Below are positions 16,642 through 25,932 of a stretch of DNA of 64,000 bases, piece after piece. The translations under genes and the position numbers were made by a program. Under the pieces are notes generated by a model, which worked only from the letters and a program-made list of their open reading frames with translations, was not told where the DNA came from and searched no databases. How positions within the stretch are numbered: the stretch's first letter is position 1; every line of letters begins with the position of its first letter. Source of the stretch: Corynebacterium jeddahense (GTDB lineage: Bacteria; Actinomycetota; Actinomycetes; Mycobacteriales; Mycobacteriaceae); NCBI RefSeq assembly GCF_028609865.1, contig NZ_CP063194.1, forward strand, positions 62,001 through 126,000, read 5' to 3'.

Positions 16642-17916
16642 TTACTTGGAAGGTGTCAAGGCCCACCGTGATTCGTCGAGAATCCCCTCGCGCTTGGCCA
16701 CGACCGTGGCCACGACGGACTGCCCGGTGACGTTGATGGCGGTGCGGCCCATGTCGATGATCGGGTCGACGGCGAGGAGCAGGCCAACGCCCGCGAGCGG
16801 CAGGCCAAGTGTGGACAGCGTGAGGGTGAGCATGACGGTCGCGCCGGTCGTGCCCGCGGTGGCCGCGGAGCCGAGGACGGACACGACGACGATGAGCAGG
16901 TAGTCCGACAGCGAGAGCGGGATGCCGTAGAACTGTGCGACGAAGAGGGCCGAGATGGCGGGGTAGACGGACGCGCAGCCGTCCATCTTCGTCGTGGCGC
17001 CGAGCGGGATGGCGAAGGAGGCGTACTCGGTGGGCACGCCCATCGCCTCCTCGGTGGTGCGCTGCGTCACCGGCATGGTGCCCATGGAGGAGCGGGTGGC
17101 GAAGCCGAGGGTGGTCACGGGCCAGACGCGGCGGTAGAACTCAACGACCGGGATCTTGTGCGCGGCGAGCACGATCGGGTAGAGCACGAACAGCACGAGC
17201 GCGAGCGCGATGTAGATGGCCAGCACGAACTTGCCCAGCGAGCCGAGCGCGTCCCAGCCGTAGGACACGACGGCGTTGCCGATGAGCGCGGCGGTGCCGA
17301 TCGGCGCGAGGCGGATGACCCACCACAGCACCTCCTGGACCACCTTGAGCAGGGACTCGTTGAAGCCGATGAACGGCTCGGCCGCCTTGCCCACGCGCAC
17401 CGCGGCGATGCCGAAGAGCATGGCCACGACGAGGATCTGCAGGACGTTGAAGTTCGCGGACGCGCCGCTGTCCGAGACCTTCACGCCGAGGCCGAAGATG
17501 TTGGCCGGCACGACGGAGTTCAAAAAGCCCATCCAGGAGCCGGTGGTGGACGGCTCGGCGGCGGTGGCGGCGTCGACGGTGGTGTTCGCGCCGGGCTTCA
17601 TCAGCGCGCCGACGCCGATGCCGATGAGCACGGAGAACAGCGAAGTGATGGCGAACCAGACAAGGGTTTGCACGGCGAGGCGCGCGGCGTTGGTCACCTG
17701 GCGCAGGTTGGCTATCGACGTCACCACGGCCGTGAACACGAGCGGCGGGATGAGCAGCTTGAGCAGCTTCACGTACGTCGAGCCGACCCAGTCGAGGGTT
17801 TCGGCGAGCGCGTTGCCGCCGGGCATGCCGGCGGCGATGAAGCCGAGGATGAGGCCGATGATGAGGCCGTAGATGACTTGGGCGCCGAAGCTCGTGGCCC
17901 ATTTTGGAAGGCGCAC
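16642..17916 (-). CDS. Dicarboxylate/amino acid:cation symporter (GltP/DctA/SstT type)
   Basis: 424 aa from GTG 17916, chosen because AAGGAG sits six bases upstream; an upstream in-frame GTG at 17946 lacks such a site. The protein is an integral inner-membrane carrier with about eight helices and two re-entrant loops. Family marks are TRSSMGTMPVT (the serine-rich loop), PLGATTKMDGCA and the C-terminal DPIIDMGRTAINVTG, which carries the Asp/Asn substrate-cation residues. It imports glutamate, aspartate, C4-dicarboxylates or neutral amino acids with Na+ or H+; the substrate cannot be fixed. It stands alone, divergent from the sirtuin gene. Confidence 0.9.
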   Translation of the reverse strand: MRLPKWATSFGAQVIYGLIIGLILGFIAAGMPGGNALAETLDWVGSTYVKLLKLLIPPLVFTAVVTSIANLRQVTNAARLAVQTLVWFAITSLFSVLIGIGVGALMKPGANTTVDAATAAEPSTTGSWMGFLNSVVPANIFGLGVKVSDSGASANFNVLQILVVAMLFGIAAVRVGKAAEPFIGFNESLLKVVQEVLWWVIRLAPIGTAALIGNAVVSYGWDALGSLGKFVLAIYIALALVLFVLYPIVLAAHKIPVVEFYRRVWPVTTLGFATRSSMGTMPVTQRTTEEAMGVPTEYASFAIPLGATTKMDGCASVYPAISALFVAQFYGIPLSLSDYLLIVVVSVLGSAATAGTTGATVMLTLTLSTLGLPLAGVGLLLAVDPIIDMGRTAINVTGQSVVATVVAKREGILDESRWALTPSK

Positions 17917-18052
17917 TCCACACTCCTTATAGACAGACTGGTTCACCAAGCTCCCTCGGCGAACGATAACGTGGACAAACTACTCCCCAAACCCCACACG
18001 TCAAAACAGACAATACGGTCTATTGCGGCCGCGCGGGCTACACTCCCCACCG

Positions 18053-18985
18053 ATGGACACCCACTTCGACGACCCGGCGATCGCCATGGCGCACCGTTCC
18101 GCCGTGCGCTCGATCGAGCGGGTCGTCCGCGAAACCACCCCGCCCACGCGCGACCCGCTCCCGCGGATCCTCGCGCAGCTGCGCGACCCGCAGACGCTCG
18201 TGGTCACCGGTGCGGGCGTGTCCACGGCGTCCGGCATCCCGGACTACCGCTCCGCGAACGGCCGCCTCACGAAGGGCCGGCCCATGACGTTCCAGGAGTT
18301 CGCGCACTCGCCCGCGCAGGTGCGGCGGTACTGGGCGCGCGCGTTCGTCGGCACGCAGTACATGCGCGCCGCCCGCCCGAACCGCGCGCACTACGCCCTC
18401 GTCGAGCTCGAGCGCGCCGGGCTCATCCGCGGCATCGTCACCCAAAACGTCGACGGGCTGCACCAGCGCGCGGGCAGCCGCAACGTCATCGCGCTCCACG
18501 GCGACATGGACCACGTCGTCTGCCTCGACTGCAAGGCGCTGCACGAGCGCTCGCGTATCGACGCCCTCCTCACGGCCGCCAACCCCACCTTCTTCGACAG
18601 CGTCGAAGTCGAAGGCTCCATGCTCAACCCCGACGGCGACGTGGAGCTGCGCGCCGCGGACGTGGAGCGATTCCACATGATCGCCTGCCCGTCCTGCGGG
18701 GGCCAGCGCCTCAAACCGCACGTGGTGTATTTCGGGGAGAACGTGCCGAAGGAGCGTCGAGACGCTGCCGCCCGGTGGCTCGCGGAGTCGACCGGCGTCC
18801 TCGCCGTCGGCACGAGCCTCGCCGTCATGAGCGGCTACAGATTCATCCTCGACGCCATTAAGCAGGGCAAACCCACCGCCGTGATCAACGGCGGGCCGGG
18901 GCGCGCCGACGCGAAGGTGGACACGCTGTGGCGCGCGGACGTCGGCGCGGCCCTCGACGACGTGCTGGACGGGCTGGGCCTGTGA
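18053..18985 (+). CDS. Sir2-family NAD-dependent protein deacylase
   Basis: 310 aa from ATG 18053. NAD-binding motifs are TGAGVSTASGIPDYRS and TQNVDGLH, with the catalytic His in ALHGDMDHVVC. Zinc cysteines are the C-x2-C pair in VVCLDCKAL and a second pair in ACPSCGG. An insertion of about 50 residues separates the two pairs. It removes acetyl or other acyl groups from lysines using NAD. TACACT lies eight bases before the ATG, so the start appears leaderless. The stop overlaps the GTG start of the following glycosyltransferase gene (GTGA), which implies translational coupling. Confidence 0.9.
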   Translation: MDTHFDDPAIAMAHRSAVRSIERVVRETTPPTRDPLPRILAQLRDPQTLVVTGAGVSTASGIPDYRSANGRLTKGRPMTFQEFAHSPAQVRRYWARAFVGTQYMRAARPNRAHYALVELERAGLIRGIVTQNVDGLHQRAGSRNVIALHGDMDHVVCLDCKALHERSRIDALLTAANPTFFDSVEVEGSMLNPDGDVELRAADVERFHMIACPSCGGQRLKPHVVYFGENVPKERRDAAARWLAESTGVLAVGTSLAVMSGYRFILDAIKQGKPTAVINGGPGRADAKVDTLWRADVGAALDDVLDGLGL

Positions 18986-20070
18986 TCCTCCTCGCCATCG
19001 CCGTCGCGCTCGCCGCGTTCCGCTACGCCACCGGGGACCTGCCCAGCGCGTTCACCACCGATTTCCCCTCCGACCTCGAGGTGTACCTCCTCGGCGGGCG
19101 GAAGGTGGCCGAGCACCTGCCGCTCTACGGCGACGACCTCCTGCCCGGCCTGCCGTTCACCTACCCGCCGTTCGCCGCCGTCGTCTTCTCCTGGTTCCAC
19201 GAGTCCGAGGCGCTCGGCGTCGCGTGGAAGATCGCGAGCGTGGCCGTGCTCGCCGGGGTGGTCGCGGCGTCCTCGGAGACGAAGCGCGGCGTGGCCCTGC
19301 TCACCGCCTTCTTCGTGCTGTGCACCGGGCCGGTGCAGGGGACGCTGTACTTCGGGCAGATCAACCTGTTCCTCATGGGGCTCGTCTGCCTCGACTTCCT
19401 GCCGAAGAACCGCCTGCCCGGCATCGGCACCGGGCTCGCCGCGGGGCTCAAGCTCACGCCCGCGTTCTTCGTCGTCCTGCTCATCCAGCAGCGCAGGTGG
19501 GGCGCGGTGTTCGTCGCCGCGTTCACGTTCGTGTGCACCGTGGCCACCGGCATGGAGGTGACGGACGCCGGCGAGTTCTGGACCCACGACATCTTCCAGA
19601 CCGCCCGCGTGGGCACCGACGACAACCCCGGCGCCCAGTCCATCCGCCAGCTCCTCGCCCGCGCGGGCGTCGACGACCCGCGGGTGTGGCTCGCCCTCTC
19701 CCTCGCTGTGACGGTGCTCGCGCTCTTCGCTTCTCGACGAGCTTCAGCCCCCCTCGCCGCCTCCTTCATCGGCATGGCGGCCTGCATGGTCAGCCCGTTT
19801 TCCTGGTTCCACCACTGGGTGTGGATCGTGCCCTGGGGCGTGTTCGTGTTCGAGGAGTACGGCGCGCTCGTGTTCCTCCTGCTCATGCTGCCATTCGTCT
19901 CGGTGAACGTGTCGGACGGTTTGTTCGAGGTGCCCCAGCTGCTCTTTATGCTGGTGCCAGTCTGCTTCATGGCGGTGTACGCGCTACGCTCAGGCTATGC
20001 GCACTCGAATCATCGCCGCGGCGACCGCGACAGCCACCGCCCTCACCCTCGCCCCGTTCGCCGCAGCTGA
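18982..20070 (+). CDS. GT87-type polyprenol-phosphate mannosyltransferase (integral membrane)
   Basis: 362 aa from GTG 18982. It is a multispanning GT-C protein with about nine hydrophobic helices. It has an early extracytoplasmic acidic loop (TTDFPSDLEVY), then PFTYPPFAAVVF and LKLTPAFFVVLL, which are typical of actinobacterial alpha-(1,2)-mannosyltransferases of the DUF2029/GT87 group. Those enzymes use polyprenyl-phosphomannose outside the membrane to build lipomannan or lipoarabinomannan. The exact linkage is inference. The last 74 bp overlap the start of the secreted CAP gene in another frame. The overlapped tail is Arg/His-rich and looks non-functional. Confidence 0.8.
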   Translation: MILLAIAVALAAFRYATGDLPSAFTTDFPSDLEVYLLGGRKVAEHLPLYGDDLLPGLPFTYPPFAAVVFSWFHESEALGVAWKIASVAVLAGVVAASSETKRGVALLTAFFVLCTGPVQGTLYFGQINLFLMGLVCLDFLPKNRLPGIGTGLAAGLKLTPAFFVVLLIQQRRWGAVFVAAFTFVCTVATGMEVTDAGEFWTHDIFQTARVGTDDNPGAQSIRQLLARAGVDDPRVWLALSLAVTVLALFASRRASAPLAASFIGMAACMVSPFSWFHHWVWIVPWGVFVFEEYGALVFLLLMLPFVSVNVSDGLFEVPQLLFMLVPVCFMAVYALRSGYAHSNHRRGDRDSHRPHPRPVRRS

Positions 20071-20893
20071 CCCGGCGCCCGCCACCGGCGTCGAGCTCAA
20101 CCAGCCCGCCAGCCAGGTCGTCGCCGTGGAGGCGAAGTTCGACTTCGCCGGCGACCAGGAGACCGCCCTGCGCGAGCTCAAGCAGCTGCGCGCGGACATG
20201 TGGGACCGCAACGTGCCGTTCGACGGCAAGCCGCTGCGCCAGGCCGCGGCCGCCAAGGGCTACACGACGAAGCAGCAGTACGTCGACGCGGCGAAGATCG
20301 ACAACGGCTACGCCCGCATCGCCGTGCAGCGCGGCGCTGAGGTCGCGCGGTCCTTCAGTCACACCCGCCCCTACAACTCCACGTGCTCGAACAACTGCGG
20401 CGCCTCCACCTCCGCCACGTGGCAGGGCAAGGGCGGCTACAGTGCGGAGAACATCCACAGTACGGCAAGCATCGGCCGCGCGATGCGGGGCTGGGGCTAC
20501 GAAGAGGTCCCGGCGCTCGTCGCCGCGAACGGCGTGTTCAGCCCGCAGAACGGCCACCTGTACAGCCTGATCAACCCCGCGAACACCCGCATGGGGTTCG
20601 CGGGCGTGGTCACCGCCGAGGGCGAGGCCTCCGTCGCGCGCATGGGATCGGAGACGACGGGCGCGCCGGCCATGAGCGGCGGGCTGACGGTGCTGCACCG
20701 GCCGGCCAACGGCGTCGAGAAGCCGAGCACCACCCCGAAGAAGCTGATCCTGGGCGGCGCGGGCAGCAGCGCGTCGCCGCGGCAGATCATCGAGATCATC
20801 AGCATCGTGCTCACGGTGCTGTCGGCCCTGCAGTGGCTCTACCAGTACGCGGAGCCGCAGATCCGGCAGTTTATGAGCCAGTTCCAGCGCTAA
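19997..20893 (+). CDS. Secreted CAP/SCP-domain protein
   Basis: 298 aa. The signal peptide is MRTRIIAAATATATALTLAPFAAA. Residues of about 55-225 form a CAP (SCP/PR-1) domain with the usual signatures: LRADMWDRN, FSHTRP (His), YSAENIH (Glu) and HLYSLINPANTRMGFAGVV. A helix near 255-280 (IIEIISIVLTVLSALQWLY) may tether it to the membrane. CAP proteins in actinobacteria are secreted and their biochemical role is mostly unknown. TACGCT lies six bases before the ATG, within the end of the preceding glycosyltransferase gene. The gene converges with the lipoprotein gene and overlaps it by 23 bp. Confidence 0.87.
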   Translation: MRTRIIAAATATATALTLAPFAAADPAPATGVELNQPASQVVAVEAKFDFAGDQETALRELKQLRADMWDRNVPFDGKPLRQAAAAKGYTTKQQYVDAAKIDNGYARIAVQRGAEVARSFSHTRPYNSTCSNNCGASTSATWQGKGGYSAENIHSTASIGRAMRGWGYEEVPALVAANGVFSPQNGHLYSLINPANTRMGFAGVVTAEGEASVARMGSETTGAPAMSGGLTVLHRPANGVEKPSTTPKKLILGGAGSSASPRQIIEIISIVLTVLSALQWLYQYAEPQIRQFMSQFQR

Positions 20894-21632
20894 GCAGCCT
20901 GGCCACCGTGTCCAGGGCCTCGACGGTGGCGTCGTAGTCGCCGTCGGCGGAGCGCGCGCCGATGGCCACGCCGACGCGGCCGATCCACCCGAACTGGCGG
21001 TTGTGCCAGGCGCCGTCGGCCTCGTTGTCGGACCAGCCACCCTTGAACGGGACGCCGAGCTGGCCGAGCCCGTAGGACTGCTCGTCGTCGATGTGGCGCA
21101 TGTCCGCGATGATGGGGTTGTCGGGGTTCATCGCGCTCAGCATGTGCGCGTAGCGGGCCTGGCCCGCGAACGGCCAGCGTGTGGTGCCGAACGCGCCGTT
21201 GACCTTCACGCTCGCGCCCGATTTCGCGATCTCGGCGGCGACCTTCTTCGACGCCTCCTCGTCGCTGCCCATGCAGTCCCACAGCGCGCGGGCCGAGTCG
21301 TTGTCGGACCACTCGATGGACGCCTCTGTGAGCTCCGTGACGGTGTCCTCCGAGTAGTCGCAGTGCTCCGCCGCGGCGAAAGCGATGGGGATCTTGATCG
21401 TGGACCACGCCGGCAGCCAGTCGAGCGAGCCGGCCTGGGTGAGCGTGGTGCCGTCGTAGAGCGCTACGCCGATTTCGGTGTGGGTGTCCTTTTCTATCTT
21501 CTCCACCTGAATGGCCAGCCCGTCGTACGGCGCGCGCACCGTGGTCACCGGGGTGGTCAGCGGCTCGCCCGGGCCCCCGGCGCCGCACCCGGCGAGGAGC
21601 AGCGGCGCAAGCACGACGGCGCGCTTTCTCAT
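20871..21632 (-). CDS. Lipoprotein with class A beta-lactamase-like fold
   Basis: 253 aa. A lipobox (LLLAGCGAG) near residue 16 predicts a lipid-anchored extracytoplasmic protein. Serine-hydrolase motifs follow in order: S-x-x-K in WSTIKIP, S-D-N in WSDNDSA, and K-G-G in FKGGWS in place of K-T/S-G. The set suggests a penicillin-binding or beta-lactamase-like enzyme, but catalysis is unproven and the class A Glu166 motif is not evident. The ATG overlaps the stop of the ROK regulator (ATGA), so the two form an operon. A second protein with a similar motif order lies at 33708-34427. Confidence 0.8.
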   Translation of the reverse strand: MRKRAVVLAPLLLAGCGAGGPGEPLTTPVTTVRAPYDGLAIQVEKIEKDTHTEIGVALYDGTTLTQAGSLDWLPAWSTIKIPIAFAAAEHCDYSEDTVTELTEASIEWSDNDSARALWDCMGSDEEASKKVAAEIAKSGASVKVNGAFGTTRWPFAGQARYAHMLSAMNPDNPIIADMRHIDDEQSYGLGQLGVPFKGGWSDNEADGAWHNRQFGWIGRVGVAIGARSADGDYDATVEALDTVARLLSAGTGS

Positions 21633-22687
21633 CGCCCCACCACGGCGAGCGGCTCGCGCAGCACGTGGTCGAGCGCCACGGCGCGGGCGATGTCGCGCAC
21701 CACCTCGTCGTGGGAGGGGATCTTGCGCAGGTCCGGCTGGGTCCGCGCCTCGGCTCGCACGGCGCGGACGAAGGGGGCGGAAGAGAGCGGGTCGTCGATA
21801 AACGCGCTGCCCGCGACCACGATCGTGGCGGGCGAGTGCTCCGCGCACAGCCCGGCGACAAGCGAGCCGAGGCCGCGCGCGCGACGGTCGAGGGCGTAGC
21901 GCGTGCCCTCGCGCGGGTCGGCAACCGCGTCGGCGAGGGTGGCAATCGCGGGGTCGCCGATGCTGTCGATGAGCCCCTGCGTGGTCAGCTCGCCCTGCTC
22001 CACCTCGATCGGCTGCACGCCGGACTCGCTCGAAATCGCGCAGGCGAGCGAGTCGTCGGCGAACAGCGCGAGCACGGACGGCGTGTCCAGCTCGGTGCTC
22101 GACTGCATCTCCGAGCCCACGATCGCGCTGCTAATCGACGTCACCTCCACCGGCACCGAGAACTGCTCGCGCATCTGCTCGCCGATGTTCACCCCATCCC
22201 ACCCGAGGTTCGGCGCGACGACGTTGCCGCCCTCGCGCACCGTGCCGGACGCCGTCACGCCGACGGTGGCCAGCGGGCGCCGCACGCTCGCGGTGAGGTG
22301 GTTCAGCCCGGCCATGATGTGCTGAATGAAGTCGTCCTGGCTCAGCCGCGCCACCGGCAGGTCGAGGTCCGCGAAGCGCAGGGTGCGCCCCTTGATGTCG
22401 AACAGCGCGATGTACGTCGAGTCGGTGCCCACGGCCACCCCGGCATGCACCGCGGGCGTCTCCGCGAGCTCGAGCGGGATGGTGGGCCGCCCCCGCCCCT
22501 TCGACCGGGTGAGGTCGTTGCGCTCGGTGACGTACCCGGCGTCCACGAGTGAGGCGATCGCGCGGGTGACGGTGGGCTGGGACAGGCCGGTCGCCCGGAC
22601 GAGCTCGCTTCTCGACGTCTGCTCCTGCAGGCGGATCAAGTGCAGGCACTTCGCCGCCGGCGTCCGCGGCCGAGAGAACGAGGTCAT
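21629..22687 (-). CDS. ROK-family transcriptional regulator
   Basis: 352 aa. An N-terminal winged helix-turn-helix (TSRSELVRATGLSQPTVTRAIASL) precedes a ROK-type sugar-kinase-fold domain (VHAGVAVGTDSTYIALFD, GVTASGTV). The cysteine-rich ROK zinc motif is absent, and kinase residues look degraded, so it is a regulator and not a kinase. A sugar or sugar phosphate is the likely effector in this family. It is co-transcribed with the beta-lactamase-fold lipoprotein downstream and divergent from the DUF885 peptidase gene. The AT-rich 47-bp intergenic region with a perfect ATTGTACAAT palindrome is a plausible operator and shared promoter. Confidence 0.85.
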   Translation of the reverse strand: MTSFSRPRTPAAKCLHLIRLQEQTSRSELVRATGLSQPTVTRAIASLVDAGYVTERNDLTRSKGRGRPTIPLELAETPAVHAGVAVGTDSTYIALFDIKGRTLRFADLDLPVARLSQDDFIQHIMAGLNHLTASVRRPLATVGVTASGTVREGGNVVAPNLGWDGVNIGEQMREQFSVPVEVTSISSAIVGSEMQSSTELDTPSVLALFADDSLACAISSESGVQPIEVEQGELTTQGLIDSIGDPAIATLADAVADPREGTRYALDRRARGLGSLVAGLCAEHSPATIVVAGSAFIDDPLSSAPFVRAVRAEARTQPDLRKIPSHDEVVRDIARAVALDHVLREPLAVVGR

Positions 22688-22716
22688 ATGAATATATTTA
22701 CCTGCGGATGCGCAGA

Positions 22717-22726
22717 ATTGTACAAT
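22717..22726. promoter_or_regulatory. Symmetric divergent promoter, ATTGTACAAT
   Basis: The perfect 10-bp palindrome gives TACAAT on the plus strand (22721-22726), eight bases before ATG 22735, and TACAAT on the minus strand (22722-22717) facing the ROK gene. The two -10 boxes share the central TA. It may also be an operator. Confidence 0.55.
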
Positions 22727-22734
22727 CGCACGTC

Positions 22735-24366
22735 ATGACCACCGCTGCGCGCGAACCGTCGCTCCTGGATGCGACCTGTGAAGACTTCGTCTACGACCTC
22801 GCGGACATCACGCCGACTTTGGCCACCCAGATCGGCATCGACGGCCACGACGGCGAGCTGCAGGATTTCTCCCCGGCGTACTGGGACCGCCTCGCCGACC
22901 GGATCCGGGACCTCGTCGCGGACGTGGACGCGCTCAACGACTCGACGGACCAGTCCGACGACGAGGACGACTTCGACGACGTGGATAACCTCACCGCCGC
23001 ACTCCTGCGCGACCGGATGACCGCCCAGCTCGAGTTCCACCACCGCGGCGAGCTGCTGCGCCTGCTCAACTCCATTGAGTCGCCCGTGCAGACCATCCGC
23101 GACTCGTTCGCGCTCATGCCGAAGGTGACGGAGGAGGACTTCGACACCATCGCCTCGCGCATGTCGCGCATCCCGAGCGCGCTCGCCGGCTACCGCGAGT
23201 CCCTCGCCGAGGCCGCCGCGGCCGGCGACATCGCCTCGCACCGCCAGATCGACGCCGTGATCAACCAGTGCGAGCTCCTCGCCGCGAGCGAGTCGCAGCT
23301 CGACGAGCTCGGGCTGTCCCCCGACTCGGCCGTCGTGGACGGCGCGAAGGAGGCCTTCGCCCAGATGGCGGACTGGCTCTCCACCGAGCTCTCCCCGCAG
23401 GCGGGCCATGAGGACGGCGTCGGCCGCGAGCGCTACACCCTGTTCGCCGAGTACTACCACGGCCGCGACGTCGACCTCGACGCCGGCTACGAGTGGGCGC
23501 AGGACCAGCTCAGGGAGACCATCGCCGAGCAGGAGCGGATCGCCCGCGAGCTCTACGGCGACGCGTCGGTCGCAGGTGCGTATCGACGCCTCAACGGCGA
23601 GCACCGCTACACCATCGAGGGCACGGACGCCCTCCTCGACTGGATGACCGAGGTCAACGAGGCCGCCGCGCGCGCGTTCGGGGTGGACAACACCGTCGAG
23701 TGCGCCATCGACCCGGCGGGCTCCGGCGGCATCTTCTACACCCCGCCCTCGGACGACATGATCCGCCCGGGCACGATGTGGTGGTCCGTCCCGGCGGGGC
23801 AGACGACGTTCCACACCTGGCAGGAGCTGGCCACCGTCTTCCACGAGGGCGTGCCCGGCCACCACCTGCAGATGTCCGCCGCGCTGGACAACCGCGCCGA
23901 GCTGAACATGTGGCGCCGCTCCGTGTGCTGGAACGCCGCGCACGGCGAGGGCTGGGCGCTCTACGCCGAGCACCTCATGGCGGACCGCGGCTTCTTCGAC
24001 GACCCGGGCTACCGCATGGGCCTGCTCGACTCGCGGCGCCTGCGCCTCGCCCGCGTCTTAGTGGACATCGGCGTGCACATGAAGAAGCCGACCCCGGACG
24101 GCAACGGCACCTGGGACGCCCAGTACGCGAAGGCGTTCTTGCGCGACAACACCGCCATGCCCGAGGCGAACCTCGCCTTCGAGCTCGACCGCTACATGGG
24201 CTGGCCGGGACAGGCGCCGTCCTACGCCCTCGGCTACAAGGACTGGGTGGACTTGCGCGGCCAGGCGCTCGCTCAGGGCTTCACGGAAGAGGAGTTCCAC
24301 GCCAAGGCGCTCTCGCTCGGCTCGATGCCCATGGACATGCTCGCCAACGAGGTGCTCAACCACTAG
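22735..24366 (+). CDS. DUF885-family metallopeptidase-like protein
   Basis: 543 aa from ATG 22735. The HEGVPGHH motif (HExxH-like, here HEGxPGH) and the later GEGWALYAE are the marks of DUF885 proteins, which resemble M32/M2 zinc carboxypeptidases. The first 200 residues are helical and acidic. There is no signal peptide, so it should act in the cytoplasm on peptides; substrates are unknown. The start fits a leaderless transcript from TACAAT at 22721. The divergent ROK regulator may control it. Confidence 0.85.
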   Translation: MTTAAREPSLLDATCEDFVYDLADITPTLATQIGIDGHDGELQDFSPAYWDRLADRIRDLVADVDALNDSTDQSDDEDDFDDVDNLTAALLRDRMTAQLEFHHRGELLRLLNSIESPVQTIRDSFALMPKVTEEDFDTIASRMSRIPSALAGYRESLAEAAAAGDIASHRQIDAVINQCELLAASESQLDELGLSPDSAVVDGAKEAFAQMADWLSTELSPQAGHEDGVGRERYTLFAEYYHGRDVDLDAGYEWAQDQLRETIAEQERIARELYGDASVAGAYRRLNGEHRYTIEGTDALLDWMTEVNEAAARAFGVDNTVECAIDPAGSGGIFYTPPSDDMIRPGTMWWSVPAGQTTFHTWQELATVFHEGVPGHHLQMSAALDNRAELNMWRRSVCWNAAHGEGWALYAEHLMADRGFFDDPGYRMGLLDSRRLRLARVLVDIGVHMKKPTPDGNGTWDAQYAKAFLRDNTAMPEANLAFELDRYMGWPGQAPSYALGYKDWVDLRGQALAQGFTEEEFHAKALSLGSMPMDMLANEVLNH

Positions 24367-24461
24367 CGCCGCGCGAGGATTCGGGGCAGCCACCCGGCGA
24401 ACAGGTGCGCGTGGCGCTCTTTGGGCTCGTCGTCACGCTGTGTGCGAAGCTGACCTGGGAC

Positions 24462-25844
24462 CTAGTCCAGGGACAGTGACCCGTCCGCGAGCCCGGCGAC
24501 GGCGACGACGGCGCCGACGCACACGAGGGCGACCACGACCCACTCGAACGTGTTGAAGAGCCGCTCGCCGCGCCGCCTGCGGTTCCACACGTAGACGATC
24601 GTGCCCGGCAGGACCGCGAGCGCGCCGAGGAGGACGTAGACCGGGTCCGCGGCGTAGATGAGCCACAGCGAATACACCGACGCGACGACGCCGACGGCGA
24701 GGTCCTTGCCCGGCTCGCGCGCCGTGAGCAGCACGAGGTAGATCGCGGAGAAGATGTACGGCAGCAGGTACATGATGGTGGCCAGCTGCACCATGGCGGT
24801 GTAGGACGCCGAGGAGAGGAAGAACACCACCACGAAGAACTGGATGACCACCGTGGACAGCAGCTGCGCGCGCGACGGGGAACCGTTCGCGTTGTGGCGC
24901 GCCATCGACTCGGGCAACAGGCCGTCCTCCGCCATGAGCACGATCGGCTCCGCGCACAGCATCTGCCAGGACACGTAGGCGCCGAGCACGGACAGGCACA
25001 GGCCCACCGAGACGAGCACGCCGCCCCACGGGCCGACGACCGCCTCGAGCACCGCGCCCATCGAGTTGTCCGGCAGCGCGGCGAGCTCCTCCTGGCTGAG
25101 CACGCCGTAGGAGAGGGTGGACACCGCGACGAGCAGCGCGAGCACGGAGAGGAAGCCGATGATGGTGGCCTTGCCGACGTCGGAACGCCGCGCCGCCTGC
25201 TTCGAGTACACCGACGCGCCCTCGATGCCGATAAATACCCACACCGTGTAGAGCATGATGCCCTTGAGCTGCTGGGTAAACGGCATGCCCGAGCCCCAGA
25301 AGTCCGCGGTGAACGTGTCCCGGGAGAAGCCGAGGAACGCCACGAGCACCACGAACGCGAGGATGGGCACGAGCTTGGCGATGGTGGTCACCGCGTTCAT
25401 CACCGCCGCCTGCTTCAGCCCGCGCGTGAGCCCCCAGTAGATGACCCAGCTGAGCACCGACACCGAGATCGCGAGCACCCAGCGGTTGAGGAAGACGGGG
25501 AAGTAGTAGCCGAGCGTGTTAAAGAACAGCGTCGCGTACCCCACCTGCGCCATCACCGAGCCGAGCCAGTAGCCCATCCCGGATGTGAAGCCGATGAAGT
25601 CGCCAAGCCCCGCGCGCACGTATGCGTACACGCCGGAGTCCAGCTCGGGCTTGCGCACCGCCAGGATCTGGAACACGAACGCGATGGAGAGCATGCCCAC
25701 CCCGGCGATGGCCCAGCCGAGCAGCATCGCGCCGGGCCCGGCGACGGAGCCGATGTTCTGCGGCAGGGCGAAAATACCCGATCCGATGGTGGATCCGATG
25801 ATGAGGGAGACCAGCGTCCAGACCGAGACGGTGCGGTTTGACAT
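24462..25844 (-). CDS. APC-superfamily amino acid permease (basic amino acid/polyamine antiporter type)
   Basis: 460 aa from ATG 25844, with about 12 membrane helices. TIGSGIFALPQNIG in helix 1 is the unwound substrate-binding segment of the APA family. GIEGASVYSKQA in helix 6 is also typical. ArcD-, LysI- and CadB-type members exchange arginine/ornithine, lysine or diamines. No metabolic partner gene lies nearby, so the substrate is uncertain. TAGTGT eight bases upstream suggests a leaderless start. It is divergent from the secreted protein gene at 25933. Confidence 0.88.
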   Translation of the reverse strand: MSNRTVSVWTLVSLIIGSTIGSGIFALPQNIGSVAGPGAMLLGWAIAGVGMLSIAFVFQILAVRKPELDSGVYAYVRAGLGDFIGFTSGMGYWLGSVMAQVGYATLFFNTLGYYFPVFLNRWVLAISVSVLSWVIYWGLTRGLKQAAVMNAVTTIAKLVPILAFVVLVAFLGFSRDTFTADFWGSGMPFTQQLKGIMLYTVWVFIGIEGASVYSKQAARRSDVGKATIIGFLSVLALLVAVSTLSYGVLSQEELAALPDNSMGAVLEAVVGPWGGVLVSVGLCLSVLGAYVSWQMLCAEPIVLMAEDGLLPESMARHNANGSPSRAQLLSTVVIQFFVVVFFLSSASYTAMVQLATIMYLLPYIFSAIYLVLLTAREPGKDLAVGVVASVYSLWLIYAADPVYVLLGALAVLPGTIVYVWNRRRRGERLFNTFEWVVVALVCVGAVVAVAGLADGSLSLD

Positions 25845-25932
25845 GGCGAGTAACACTACCCCAGGAGTTGCATTACAATCATCAACCGTTAATCGTGCAA
25901 ACAACTGAGACAACCGTGTGAGGGAGGTGCGG